From contig NZ_JANCTD010000002.1 of assembly GCF_024297185.1 (NCBI RefSeq), forward strand, positions 186,001 to 250,000: a stretch of 64,000 nt of DNA. Reading direction: 5' to 3'. The notes under the pieces were generated by a model, which was not told the DNA's origin, searched no databases, and saw nothing but the letters and a program-made list of their open reading frames with translations. The stretch is from Lewinella sp. JB7. Lineage in GTDB: Bacteria > Bacteroidota > Bacteroidia > Chitinophagales > Saprospiraceae. A program made the position numbers and the translations under genes. Positions 1-8,785 of this stretch are shown one piece after another (the first letter of the stretch is position 1; the number at the start of each line of letters is the position of its first letter).

Positions 1-945
1 GGACCTGCGGACGTAATCGATGGCGACCGTGAACCGCTTGAGCATGCGGGTGCCGATGATCCCCTGCCGTTCGTTGAAGAAGGTCAGGCCCACGGTGTCT
101 ACCTCCTGGAAGTAGGTCACGACGTTGCGCATTTTGCGGTCGGCGAGATCCACCACCCGGCTGCGGCCGACGCTGCCGCTGACCGTTCCCCCCAGTCCGC
201 TGGCAATGTGGGTAGGAATAGTCTGCTCCGGTAGGTCCAGGTGCGCTGTATCCGGATACGTGTGCATAAGGAGACTCAGGCCGGCTCCGGTGTCCATCAG
301 GAGGCGACGGGTGGTCGTACTATCGCGCAAGACGCCGATGCCGACATTCAGGTAGGGGCGGTTGCGAATGAAGGTGCTGGGGACTTCCTTGAACGCGCGC
401 CGCACCCGAAACTTGCTGGGGTCGTGGAGAAACATGATCTGCCGGCGGAAGTCGAATTCTACCACGAAGCGCATCAGGAAATCGCCGCCGATGATGCCGT
501 GGATACTGGTGCCCGTAATTCGCTCGAAGTTGAAGTAATTTTCCTCCAGCACGAGCACCGAGCGGTTGCGGGCCAGCAGGCGGTCGGAGATGCGCATGTT
601 CACGCCCGTAGCGAGGTATGCGGTGAGTTCCGAATCGATGTCCGCCCCCCGGATCTTGAAGGTCCGCCGGTAACTGACGTTCAGAATATCGGTGATGGTC
701 TTATCGAGGACCACCGTATTTTCGGCGCCGGTGTCGACGATGAAGCGGAGGGGCACCGATCCGTTCAGCAGTATGGGGATAACGATGAAGTCGTTTTCCA
801 GGTCGAAGGGGATCTCGATCACCCGTTGTTTGCCCAACACCTTCATATCCAGGCGCTGAGCGGATACCGCTTCCGTACCGACGCACAGCCACGCCAGAAA
901 GAGGATGGCGGGGACGCGGGAGCGGAGTGGATACGGAAGTAGCAA
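1..945 (-). CDS. Secreted retropepsin-like aspartyl protease, 3' end cut by window edge
   Basis: Read on the minus strand, an open frame of 315 codons runs off the window at base 1, so the C-terminus is missing. There is no ATG before a clear signal-peptide-like stretch (hydrophobic ILFLAWLCVG, then VSAQ), so I place the start at a TTG at 945; this start is uncertain, and the first in-frame ATG (846) would lose the signal. Two aspartyl protease motifs are visible: VDTGA with Asp about residue 71 and MDTGAG with Asp about residue 218, separated by a glycine-rich GIIGGDFL segment. The two DTG motifs in one chain suggest a pseudo-dimeric, two-lobed enzyme acting in the periplasm or at the surface. 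Bacteroidota members often carry a C-terminal PDZ domain, which would lie outside the window. A TACCTTGT sequence at 972-979 is a possible weak -7 box. Confidence 0.8.
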   Translation of the reverse strand, partial: MLLPYPLRSRVPAILFLAWLCVGTEAVSAQRLDMKVLGKQRVIEIPFDLENDFIVIPILLNGSVPLRFIVDTGAENTVVLDKTITDILNVSYRRTFKIRGADIDSELTAYLATGVNMRISDRLLARNRSVLVLEENYFNFERITGTSIHGIIGGDFLMRFVVEFDFRRQIMFLHDPSKFRVRRAFKEVPSTFIRNRPYLNVGIGVLRDSTTTRRLLMDTGAGLSLLMHTYPDTAHLDLPEQTIPTHIASGLGGTVSGSVGRSRVVDLADRKMRNVVTYFQEVDTVGLTFFNERQGIIGTRMLKRFTVAIDYVRRS

Positions 946-1292
946 GCGAGTTTGGTTAGTAGCTGTCGCTAACAAGGTAAGCAGTAAACAATAGGCAGCG
1001 TTTGCAGTTTGGGAGCGTTATAGGAACGTTAATGGGGGTATCCTTAAAGACCAATCCAGTCTGGAATAATCTCCGAAGGAATCCTACATTTGCGGCCTCA
1101 AGTTGCACCCTTGGCGGAATAAGTATCCTGCGAAGTGGCAACCTTCGATCATGTAACTAACCACACATCTTGCGAAGATTTTCCGTCCGGGTTACTTCCC
1201 TCGTACCTGCGGGTCCGTCACCGGACACCCCGAATGCGGCATACACTTCCCTTGCTGTAAACCATCCAATCACATTTTTTACAAACTTTAGT
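946..1292. other. Divergent intergenic region and susC leader
   Basis: No convincing gene is visible. The stretch separates the minus-strand aspartyl protease from the plus-strand susC. It holds an exact -7 box at 1085-1092, after which roughly 195 bases of untranslated leader would precede the susC start. A short 61-codon open frame on the minus strand at 956-1141 has no recognisable content. Confidence 0.6.
1085..1092 (+). promoter_or_regulatory. Bacteroidota -7 box (TACATTTG) upstream of susC
   Basis: TACATTTG matches the TAnnTTTG -7 consensus exactly and is followed by CGGCC, as are the boxes before rimO and the second tRNA-Leu in this window. No clear -33 TTG is seen at the usual spacing. 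It lies about 200 bases before the susC start codon and would give a long leader. Confidence 0.5.
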
Positions 1293-4200
1293 ATGAAGCT
1301 TAACTTTAACCACGTCCAACGTGGTTGCCTCTTTCTGTTGTTCGTACTGCTGGGTTCGGCGTCCATTATGGCGCAGACCTCGGTAAGTGGTACGATAACC
1401 GATGCGGAAAGCGGTGATCCACTGATCGGTGCCAGCGTCCTGGTTACCGGAACCTCCACCGGAACGGTGACCGATTTCGACGGTAATTTCACCCTCAACG
1501 TTCCGCAGGGAGCCGAATCCCTGACCGTATCCTACACGGGCTACGCTACCCAAACCATTCCGTTTACGGGGCAGAATACCCTCAACGTCACGATGACCTC
1601 CGGCGAACTGCTCGACGAAGTCGTCGTGGTCGGCTACGGTACGGTGACCCAGAAGCAGGTCACCAGTGCGGTAACCTCCATCGATGCGGAAGACTTCAAC
1701 GCCGGTAACATCAACGATCCGACCCAGCTCATTCAGGGAAAGGTCGCCGGTCTGACTATTTCCAAGGTAGGTGGCAACGTCAACGACGGCGCTACCATTC
1801 GCCTCCGCGGCCTGTCGAGTTTCGGCGGTAACACCTCCCCCCTCATCATCATCGATGGGGTCGTTGGTGCCAACCTCCGGACGGTGGACCCGGCCGACAT
1901 CGAGTCGATCAACGTACTGAAGGACGGTTCTGCCGCCGCTATCTACGGTATTCAGGCCTCCGCCGGCGTGATCATCGTTACTACCAAGCGCGGCCGTGAG
2001 GGGCAGGGACAGCTGGACTACCGGGGCTATGTCTCCGCCGAGTCGGTTGCCAAGCAGCCCGAACTCGCTAACCGCGATGAATACCTGCGCCTACTGGGTC
2101 GCGCCGCGGAACTGAACCGGGCGCAGAACCCCGATCAGCCGGATCTGCCGACCCCCGAAGCCGTCCGCGCGGCCAACGATTACGGTGGGGATACCGACTG
2201 GGTCGACCTGGTCACCCGTACCGGCATCAGCCACGTTCACAACCTCAGCTACTCCGGCGGTGCCAACGGCATGACGTACCGGGCCTCGGTCAACTACCGG
2301 GACATTCAGGGTATCGGGTTTATCAACGACGGTTTCCGTCAACTCAACGGCCGTCTGAGCATCTCGCAGCGCGCCCTCAACGACAAGCTCAGCCTGAGCC
2401 TGGACGTGACCGCTACGGACCGCAAGTCGGACTTCTTCGACAGCAACGTCTTCAAATTCGCCACGACCTACAATCCTACCGCCCCCGTACGTATCGGAGA
2501 CGCCGGTTTCAACGTGCCGGACGCGATCGCGGCGCGTGCCAACGCCGTCTACGGTGGGTACTTTCAGGTGGAGAACTTCGACTACATCAACCCCGTCTCC
2601 ATCGCCGAACAGCAGGAGAATAATCAGCAGCGTACCGACCTCCTGTACTCCTTCAAGGCCGGCTACGACCTGACGGACGACTGGGTCGTGAACCTGTCGT
2701 ACTCCCGCCAGCGCGAGAATAATACCGGCGGCTTCTTCGGCAGCCGTACCAGTCTCGCAAACGGGGGAGCCGGTGGATCCAGCACCCGCCTCGGCAACGC
2801 CAGCCGCTACGCCAATGACAACCGCAACGAGCTTTTCGAAGCAACGACCACGTACAACCTCGATCTGGGGACTAACAATCTGGAACTGCTGGCGGGTTAC
2901 TCCTGGCAGGAATACAACTTCCAGAACTTCAGCGCCGGTGGTCGCGGACTGCCTTCCGACGTATTCAGCTACAACCTCATCGGCTCGCTCAACGACATTT
3001 CGGAGGGCCTCGCCAACCTGGGCAGCAGCCAGAGCGGATACAAAGTTATCGGCTTCTTCGGTCGCGCTCGTTTGGGCATCGGTACGGCGTACAACATCAC
3101 CGCGTCCATTCGCCGTGACGGAACCAGCCGTAACGCTCCCAACAACCGCTGGGATATTTTCCCCGCCATCTCGGCCAGCGCTGACCTCGTCGATGCACTC
3201 GCACTTACGGGTCCTAACGAACTGAAGTTCCGCGTAGGTTACGGCGTAACCGGAACCCTCCCCCCCGGTGACATTGAGTACCTGGCGACCTTCGGTCCCG
3301 GAGGATTCTTCCCGGTCAACGGAGTTTATCTGCCCACGATCGCACCCCAGTCGAACCCCAACGCCAACCTGCGCTTCGAAAAGAAGGGTGAGTTCAACGC
3401 CGGTCTTGACTTTGCCTTCATGGATTACCGTCTGACGGGTTCGCTGGATTTCTACGTACGCAACACCAGTGACCTACTGTTCTCCGCGCAACTTCCCACA
3501 CCCCCCTTCCTCTTCGAAACCGTACAGGCTAACCTGAACAACGTCGACCTGGTAAACACGGGTGTCGAACTCTCGCTCGGGTATAATGTGACGGCGGGTA
3601 GCCAGTTCACTTGGAACCCCCAGCTGACGCTGAGTACCTTCAATACCAAGATCGAACAGAACGACAACGAAGCCGAATTCAACTTCGGTGATGGCGGCTC
3701 GGTAGATCTTTTCTCCACGGTTCCCGGCGCTCCGGGTCAGAACGGTTTCCCCGTGACGACCATCGAGATCGGCCAGGAATTTGGTGGCCTCTACACCCTG
3801 ATCATCGACGAAGCGGCTTCCACGGCTGAAGGTCGTTACGTATACGTCGAAGCGCTCAACGTCGACACCAACGGCGACGGAATCGGCGATGCCGCCGACG
3901 GCGTGCTGAACAATGCCGACCGGGTACGCGTGGGCAACGGCCTGCCCGACTTCAGCCTCGGTTTTGCTAACAGCTTCACCTACGGCCCCGTCGATTTCAG
4001 CTTCTTCCTGCGTGGTGACTTCGGTCACGACCTGGTGAACATGCCCCGTAACTTCTACGGTCAGCTGGGTAATGCCGTAAGCCGTCCGATCGACAACATC
4101 ATCCTCACCGACCTGAACGAGTCGATCATCTCCGCCCCGCGGTTGAACCAAACCTTCGTAGAGGACGCGAGCTTCCTGGCTCTCGATAACGCCCAGCTCG

Positions 4201-4412
4201 GGTACACCTTCACGCTTGGCGGAAATAGTGGCTTCCGCAGCCTGCGCGCGTACATCGCCGGTCAGAACTTGTTCTACATCACCGGTTACACCGGTGTGGA
4301 TCCCAACGTACGCTTCACCGACAACGGTAACGCGCTCGCTCCCGGTATCGACCGTCGGAATACCTTCTTCCGGACGCGTACGGCCACCTTCGGCGTATCC
4401 GTTGGATTCTAA
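1293..4412 (+). CDS. SusC/RagA-family TonB-linked outer membrane transporter
   Basis: This 1039-residue protein is an outer-membrane TonB-dependent channel that, with its SusD partner, imports large substrates. The start at 1293 (MKLNF) is preferred over an upstream in-frame ATG at 1170 because it begins a proper signal peptide ending in MAQ near residue 28. In order: signal peptide; carboxypeptidase-D-regulatory-like beta domain (about 29-105, with GTITDAESGDPLIGAS); the family motif DEVVVVGYGT near 107-116; plug domain with SPLIIIDGV and the IESINVLKDGSAAAIYG signature; then a long beta barrel ending in VSVGF, the typical terminal aromatic. Length fits the family. The partner susD follows after 76 bases. 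No hydrolase or regulator sits next to the pair, so the substrate cannot be read from context. Confidence 0.95.
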   Translation: MKLNFNHVQRGCLFLLFVLLGSASIMAQTSVSGTITDAESGDPLIGASVLVTGTSTGTVTDFDGNFTLNVPQGAESLTVSYTGYATQTIPFTGQNTLNVTMTSGELLDEVVVVGYGTVTQKQVTSAVTSIDAEDFNAGNINDPTQLIQGKVAGLTISKVGGNVNDGATIRLRGLSSFGGNTSPLIIIDGVVGANLRTVDPADIESINVLKDGSAAAIYGIQASAGVIIVTTKRGREGQGQLDYRGYVSAESVAKQPELANRDEYLRLLGRAAELNRAQNPDQPDLPTPEAVRAANDYGGDTDWVDLVTRTGISHVHNLSYSGGANGMTYRASVNYRDIQGIGFINDGFRQLNGRLSISQRALNDKLSLSLDVTATDRKSDFFDSNVFKFATTYNPTAPVRIGDAGFNVPDAIAARANAVYGGYFQVENFDYINPVSIAEQQENNQQRTDLLYSFKAGYDLTDDWVVNLSYSRQRENNTGGFFGSRTSLANGGAGGSSTRLGNASRYANDNRNELFEATTTYNLDLGTNNLELLAGYSWQEYNFQNFSAGGRGLPSDVFSYNLIGSLNDISEGLANLGSSQSGYKVIGFFGRARLGIGTAYNITASIRRDGTSRNAPNNRWDIFPAISASADLVDALALTGPNELKFRVGYGVTGTLPPGDIEYLATFGPGGFFPVNGVYLPTIAPQSNPNANLRFEKKGEFNAGLDFAFMDYRLTGSLDFYVRNTSDLLFSAQLPTPPFLFETVQANLNNVDLVNTGVELSLGYNVTAGSQFTWNPQLTLSTFNTKIEQNDNEAEFNFGDGGSVDLFSTVPGAPGQNGFPVTTIEIGQEFGGLYTLIIDEAASTAEGRYVYVEALNVDTNGDGIGDAADGVLNNADRVRVGNGLPDFSLGFANSFTYGPVDFSFFLRGDFGHDLVNMPRNFYGQLGNAVSRPIDNIILTDLNESIISAPRLNQTFVEDASFLALDNAQLGYTFTLGGNSGFRSLRAYIAGQNLFYITGYTGVDPNVRFTDNGNALAPGIDRRNTFFRTRTATFGVSVGF

Positions 4413-4434
4413 GCGGCTATCCTAATCAAAACAC

Positions 4435-4474
4435 CGGAGGGGAGGCGAGCACTCCCGTGACCGTCTTCCCTCCG
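4435..4474 (+). promoter_or_regulatory. Hairpin in the susC-susD spacer
   Basis: CGGAGGG (4435-4441) and CCCTCCG (4468-4474) can pair across a 26-base loop inside the 76-base spacer between the two genes. There is no following T-run, so it is not a classic terminator; it could protect or help process the susC message. It has not been tested for chance occurrence. Confidence 0.3.
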
Positions 4475-4488
4475 ATCAACTATAAACC

Positions 4489-6057
4489 ATGACATTTACT
4501 TCTTTGTCTCGAATAGCCGGCGCGTTTGTTGTCGCCGCGCTGTTTGCACCGTTCCAGTCCTGTACTGACCTGGAACCGGAAATATATTCCAGCCTTACTC
4601 CGGCTAACTTCCCCGCCTCGAACGACGACATCGTTTCTTCTTACCTGTCCGTCTACACGGACCTGTACGGGATGATGAATCACGGCGGCTACATGTCCAT
4701 TCAGGAGATTTCTTCCGACGAATTGATGATTCCCCAGCGGGGTTCCGACTGGTTCGACGGCGGTATCTGGCTACGGACCCACCGGCAAACCTTCGACCCG
4801 CAGGACGGGCAGTACAACGGTGCGTGGAGTTTCCTGTACCGGGGTGCCCTGAAGGCCAACCAGGTTATTGATGTGATCGAGGAGTCCTCGCTTCCGGAGG
4901 ATCAGAAGGCCCCCCGGATTGCTGAACTCCGTACGCTACGCGCCTACTTCTACTACCAGCTGACCGACGCCTTCGGCGATGTTCCCCTGATCACGCAGGA
5001 TTCCGATCCGACCGACCAGGAACCTTCCGCTACGCCCCGTGCGGAGATCTATAACTTCGTTATTTCGGAATTGGACGCGGCAGCGGGGAACCTCGGCCGC
5101 AGCACCGGAGCGGACAGCTACGGTAAAATCAACTACTGGGTAAACCGTGCGCTGGCCAGCCGCTTTCTGCTGAACGCGGAGGTTATGACGGGTTCCGCCC
5201 GCTGGGCCGATGCCGAAGCTGCCGCCGACGAAGTGATCAACGGCGGTCAGTACAATCTGACCTCCAATTACTTCACCAACTTCGACCCCGACAACGACAG
5301 CGGATTCAACGGTACGTCGGAGAACATGTGGGTCATTCCCTACGACGCGCCCAACGTCGCTGGTGGATTTAACATCCCCCAGATGACCCTGCACTACGCC
5401 AGCCAGGCTACCTTCAACCTCCAGGATCAGCCCTGGAACGGTTACTGTACCCTGCAGGAGTTCTACAACAGCTACGACGACGAAGACATCCGTAAGGGTG
5501 AGTACGGAAACCAGCAAGTCCGTGGAAACTTCCTCGCCGGTCCCCAGTATGCTCTCGATGGCGTAACCCCGATCACCGACGGTTCGGCCGACGATCCCGG
5601 TGGAGTCGAGCTGGTCTTCACCCCCGAAGTCAATGCGCTCGAGCCCAACGCCTACCGCGAAGCCGGAGCCCGCGTGTTCAAATTCGGTTACGAGATCGGT
5701 TCTCCCAACAGCATCAAGAACGACTTTCCCATCATCCGCTACGCGGAGGTCCTCATGAATAAGGCCGAAGCGATGAAGCGGCAGGGTAAGGCCGGTCACG
5801 CCATGTTCGTCAATATGATCCGCGAACGTGCGGGCCTCGATGAGCTCGACGACAACATGTCCATGGACGACCTGCTGGCCGAACGGGGACGGGAGTTCTT
5901 TTTCGAAATTACCCGGCGTCAGGACCTGATCCGCTTCGATCGGTTCACCTCGCCCTGGTTCGCGAAAGATGCCACCCCCGCCACCGCTAAGCTTTTCCCG
6001 ATTCCTCAGCCTCAGCTCAACGCCAACCGCAACCTGCAGCAGAACCCCGGTTACTAA
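4489..6057 (+). CDS. SusD/RagB-family substrate-binding lipoprotein
   Basis: A 522-residue surface lipoprotein that caps the SusC channel and binds substrate. The N-terminus carries a lipoprotein signal with the lipidated Cys near residue 25 (PFQSC). The body shows the SusD pattern: an N-terminal helical region, the AELRTLRAYFYYQLTDAFGDVPLI segment characteristic of the TPR-like core, and a C-terminal stretch with IRYAEVLMNKAEA and an RGREFFFE motif, ending at NPGY. These are hallmark SusD segments. It directly follows its susC and is closed off by a terminator at 6085, so the pair looks like a complete two-gene unit. Confidence 0.94.
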   Translation: MTFTSLSRIAGAFVVAALFAPFQSCTDLEPEIYSSLTPANFPASNDDIVSSYLSVYTDLYGMMNHGGYMSIQEISSDELMIPQRGSDWFDGGIWLRTHRQTFDPQDGQYNGAWSFLYRGALKANQVIDVIEESSLPEDQKAPRIAELRTLRAYFYYQLTDAFGDVPLITQDSDPTDQEPSATPRAEIYNFVISELDAAAGNLGRSTGADSYGKINYWVNRALASRFLLNAEVMTGSARWADAEAAADEVINGGQYNLTSNYFTNFDPDNDSGFNGTSENMWVIPYDAPNVAGGFNIPQMTLHYASQATFNLQDQPWNGYCTLQEFYNSYDDEDIRKGEYGNQQVRGNFLAGPQYALDGVTPITDGSADDPGGVELVFTPEVNALEPNAYREAGARVFKFGYEIGSPNSIKNDFPIIRYAEVLMNKAEAMKRQGKAGHAMFVNMIRERAGLDELDDNMSMDDLLAERGREFFFEITRRQDLIRFDRFTSPWFAKDATPATAKLFPIPQPQLNANRNLQQNPGY

Positions 6058-6084
6058 GGTTCTAGGTAGGTAATCTAACCATCC

Positions 6085-6119
6085 ACGCCCCGCCTCCGTA
6101 AGGAAGCGGGGCGTTTTTG
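6085..6119 (+). terminator. Rho-independent terminator after susD
   Basis: A nine-base stem (ACGCCCCGC at 6085-6093, GCGGGGCGT at 6106-6114) with a 12-base loop is followed by TTTTTG. It ends the first susC-susD unit. Confidence 0.85.
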
Positions 6120-6139
6120 TGTATACCTTAGTCGTCCGT

Positions 6140-6691
6140 ATGAAATACTGCTCTCACTGTGGCTCGCCCCACTTAAGGATTACCGTTCCCGAGGGAGATA
6201 CCCACCCGCGCCAGGTATGCCAGGACTGCCGCACCATACACTACCACAACCCGAAGGTGGTCACCGGTTGCCTGCCGGTGTGGGAGGATCGGGTACTATT
6301 GTGCCGGCGGGCCATCGAGCCGGCCTACGGCTGGTGGAACGTACCCAGTGGCTACCTGGAGAACGGCGAGTCTGTAGCCGACGGAGCGCGTCGGGAGGTG
6401 CGCGAGGAAGCCGCCGCGGAAGTGGAGATCGACTACCTGATCACCCTGTATAACATCGAACGGATCAATCAGGTATACCTGCAATTTGTCGGACTCCTGG
6501 TCGACGGGGTATACGGGGTCGGGCCGGAAAGCCTCGAATGTCGCCTGTTCACCGAGAAGGAAATTCCCTGGAACGATATCGCCTTCACCTCCTCCAAATT
6601 CACTCTGCGCAATTACTTCCGCGACCGCAGGACCAACGGCAAGACCCTCTTCCGGGGGTCTTACCCCGACGAGGGCACTCCTATTCGCTAA
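6140..6691 (+). CDS. NUDIX hydrolase with N-terminal zinc ribbon
   Basis: A 183-residue protein of the NUDIX pyrophosphohydrolase family, which cleaves nucleoside diphosphates linked to another group. The N-terminus begins MKYCSHCG and has a second CQDC pair, forming a four-Cys zinc ribbon (about residues 4-33) as in NudC-like and related NUDIX proteins. The NUDIX box lies near residues 74-96: GYLENGE, then REVREEAAAEV, matching Gx5Ex7REUxEE, with Ala replacing the last Gly. The start at 6140 is chosen because an upstream in-frame ATG at 6119 lies in the tail of the preceding terminator. The 3' end overlaps the convergent kdsB gene by 11 bases. The substrate is not determinable from sequence. 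Confidence 0.88.
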   Translation: MKYCSHCGSPHLRITVPEGDTHPRQVCQDCRTIHYHNPKVVTGCLPVWEDRVLLCRRAIEPAYGWWNVPSGYLENGESVADGARREVREEAAAEVEIDYLITLYNIERINQVYLQFVGLLVDGVYGVGPESLECRLFTEKEIPWNDIAFTSSKFTLRNYFRDRRTNGKTLFRGSYPDEGTPIR

Positions 6692-7418
6692 ATCGTCTGA
6701 CGGCCGCAGCTAAATCCGCCGGAGTGTCGATGCCGATGGAGGGCAGATCGGTCAGGCCGACGTGGATCCCGAAGCCCGCACTCAGCCACCTTAATTGCTC
6801 CAGCGCTTCGTCCGCCTCCAGTGGCGCTGGTGCCAGCTCGGTAAGCTGCTGCAGCGTCCCGGCCCGGTAGGCGTATAAGCCCAGGTGTTGCAGGTGCTTT
6901 CCCTGATCGATCCACCGGCCGACGGGCACATCCCTCAGGTAGGGGATGGCGTGGCGACTGAAGTAAAGCGCCCGCCCTTCCGCATCGCGCACCACCTTCA
7001 CCACGTTGGGAGAGAGCAGCGCGTGTTCGTCCCTGACCGGGGTAGCGAGGGTGCAGATAGCGATACCGGCGTCACGGAAGGGTTCCACGACTCCGGCGAT
7101 CTGGGCGGGTTCGATAAAGGGTTCGTCGCCCTGCACGTTCACGACGATCTCCGCCTCCGGAAACTGGCGTGCGGCCTCCGCTACGCGATCCGTTCCCGAC
7201 GGATGATCGGGGGACGTCATCACCACCGAGCCTCCGAACGACTCCACGTGCCGGAAAATTCGGTCGTCGTCGGTAGCGACAATGACCCGGTCGACAATTG
7301 TGCACCCACTGACCGCTCCGTACACCCGTTGGATCAGGGACTGCCCCGCCAGATCGGCCAGGGGCTTGCCCGGTAAGCGGGTACTTGCGTAGCGGGCGGG
7401 GATGACGGCCAGGACCAC
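6681..7418 (-). CDS. kdsB: 3-deoxy-manno-octulosonate cytidylyltransferase
   Basis: This cytoplasmic enzyme activates Kdo with CTP to make CMP-Kdo for lipopolysaccharide inner core synthesis. The 245-residue protein starts VLAVIPARYASTRLPGKPL, the nucleotide-binding signature of the family, and has QGDEPFI (about residues 97-103) and the HLGLYAYR segment, all typical KdsB features. Length fits the family. It starts with GTG at 7418, sharing one base with the stop codon of the upstream CoA-transferase subunit B (TAGTG), so translation is probably coupled. It is the last gene of the minus-strand group rmuC, CoA transferase A, CoA transferase B, kdsB. Confidence 0.95.
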   Translation of the reverse strand: MVLAVIPARYASTRLPGKPLADLAGQSLIQRVYGAVSGCTIVDRVIVATDDDRIFRHVESFGGSVVMTSPDHPSGTDRVAEAARQFPEAEIVVNVQGDEPFIEPAQIAGVVEPFRDAGIAICTLATPVRDEHALLSPNVVKVVRDAEGRALYFSRHAIPYLRDVPVGRWIDQGKHLQHLGLYAYRAGTLQQLTELAPAPLEADEALEQLRWLSAGFGIHVGLTDLPSIGIDTPADLAAAVRRFSE

Positions 7419-8077
7419 TAGGAAAGGTCCATTTCCGGGATGTCCCCTTCGACGACCAGTCTTCCGGCGGTAGCCTCCTTAATCTGTTCGACGGAAACGC
7501 CCGGAGCCCGCTCCAGCAGGCGGAAGCCGCGATCGGGAGTGACTTCCAGGACCGCCAGGTTGGTGACAATTTTTTTCACGCACCGCACGCCCGTCAGGGG
7601 GAGGGAACATTCGGAAAGGAGCTTGGATTCTCCCGCCCGGTTGGTGTGCATCATGGCGACGATGATATTTTCCGCGGAGGCTACGAGGTCCATGGCACCG
7701 CCCATGCCTTTGACAAGCTTGCCGGGGATCTTCCAGTTGGCGATGTCGCCGGTATCGGAAACTTCCATGGCGCCCAGCACCGTCAGTTGAATGTGCTGGC
7801 CGCGGATCATGGCGAAGCTCGTGGCGCTGTCGAAGATGGCCGCTCCGGGGAGGGCAGTAATGGTTTGCTTGCCCGCGTTGATCAGATCGGCGTCGACTTC
7901 GGCCTCGGTGGGGAAGGGGCCCATACCCAGGATCCCGTTCTCGGACTGAAAGGTGACGTCGATGCCCTCGGGCACGAAATTAGCGACCAGCGTGGGGATT
8001 CCGATGCCCAGATTGACGTACCAGCCATCCTGGAGTTCACGGGAGATGCGTTTGGCGATTCCTGTTTTATCTAGCAT
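7418..8077 (-). CDS. scoB: 3-oxoacid CoA-transferase, subunit B
   Basis: The beta subunit (219 residues) of a succinyl-CoA:3-ketoacid or acetoacetyl-type CoA transferase, which moves CoA between carboxylic acids in ketone body or short-chain acid metabolism. The catalytic Glu sits in QSENGILG (about residue 47), and the glycine-rich GIGIPTLV and KGMGGAMDL segments are family signatures. It follows subunit A by three bases and overlaps kdsB by one base. The acid acceptor and donor cannot be assigned from sequence alone, so the symbol is by family similarity. Confidence 0.92.
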   Translation of the reverse strand: MLDKTGIAKRISRELQDGWYVNLGIGIPTLVANFVPEGIDVTFQSENGILGMGPFPTEAEVDADLINAGKQTITALPGAAIFDSATSFAMIRGQHIQLTVLGAMEVSDTGDIANWKIPGKLVKGMGGAMDLVASAENIIVAMMHTNRAGESKLLSECSLPLTGVRCVKKIVTNLAVLEVTPDRGFRLLERAPGVSVEQIKEATAGRLVVEGDIPEMDLS

Positions 8078-8080
8078 GGC

Positions 8081-8770
8081 TTAGCGGGTTGTGCGTTTTT
8101 CAATACGTTTTTCGTAGTTGTCTCCCTGGAAAATGCGCTGGACGAACACTCCGGGCGTGTGGATCTGATTGGGGTCGAGCTCCCCGGGTTCCACGAGCTC
8201 CTCGACCTCGGCGATCGTGATCCTGCCGGCCATGGCCATGACGGGGTTGAAGTTGCGGGCCGTTCCTTTATAGATCAGGTTGCCGTCTGTGTCGCCCTTC
8301 CAGGCCTTTACGATCGCGAAATCCGCCGTGAGGGCGGTCTCGAGAATATGGGGTTTGCCGTTGAATTCACGTACTTCTTTTCCTTCGCCGACCTCGGTAC
8401 CGTAGCCCGCCGGGGTGAAAAAAGCGGGTATGCCGGCACCGCCGGCCCGGCATCTTTCGGCGAGGCTGCCCTGAGGGATGAGATCGACCTCCAGGTCGCC
8501 GCTGAGCATTTGTCGTTCGAATTCGGCGTTCTCGCCAACGTAGCTGGCAATCATCTTACGAATCTGCCGGCTGTGCAGGAGCAGCCCGAGTCCGAAGTCG
8601 TCCACACCGGCATTATTGGAGATGCAAGTCAGGTCGGTGATGTCGGTGTCGGCCAGGGCAAGGATGCATTTTTCGGGAATGCCACACAGGCCGAAGCCAC
8701 CGAGCATCAGCGTCATTCCGCTCTGGATGCCGGCGATGGCTTCGCGGGCATTGGCTACGCGTTTATTCAT
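8081..8770 (-). CDS. scoA: 3-oxoacid CoA-transferase, subunit A
   Basis: The alpha subunit (229 residues) of the same CoA transferase. It shows the [10 protein letters not shown] signature near residues 24-33, the [15 protein letters not shown] segment, and [10 protein letters not shown], all typical of subunit A. It precedes subunit B with a three-base spacer and follows rmuC by 15 bases, so all four genes are likely one transcript. The A-then-B order is the usual one. Confidence 0.93.
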   Translation of the reverse strand: MNKRVANAREAIAGIQSGMTLMLGGFGLCGIPEKCILALADTDITDLTCISNNAGVDDFGLGLLLHSRQIRKMIASYVGENAEFERQMLSGDLEVDLIPQGSLAERCRAGGAGIPAFFTPAGYGTEVGEGKEVREFNGKPHILETALTADFAIVKAWKGDTDGNLIYKGTARNFNPVMAMAGRITIAEVEELVEPGELDPNQIHTPGVFVQRIFQGDNYEKRIEKRTTR

Positions 8771-8785
8771 GGTTGCAAGATCGGT

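Noticed and set aside
956-1141. A 61-codon minus-strand frame before the aspartyl protease
   Set aside because: It has no homology-like features and overlaps the probable promoter region of both neighbours.
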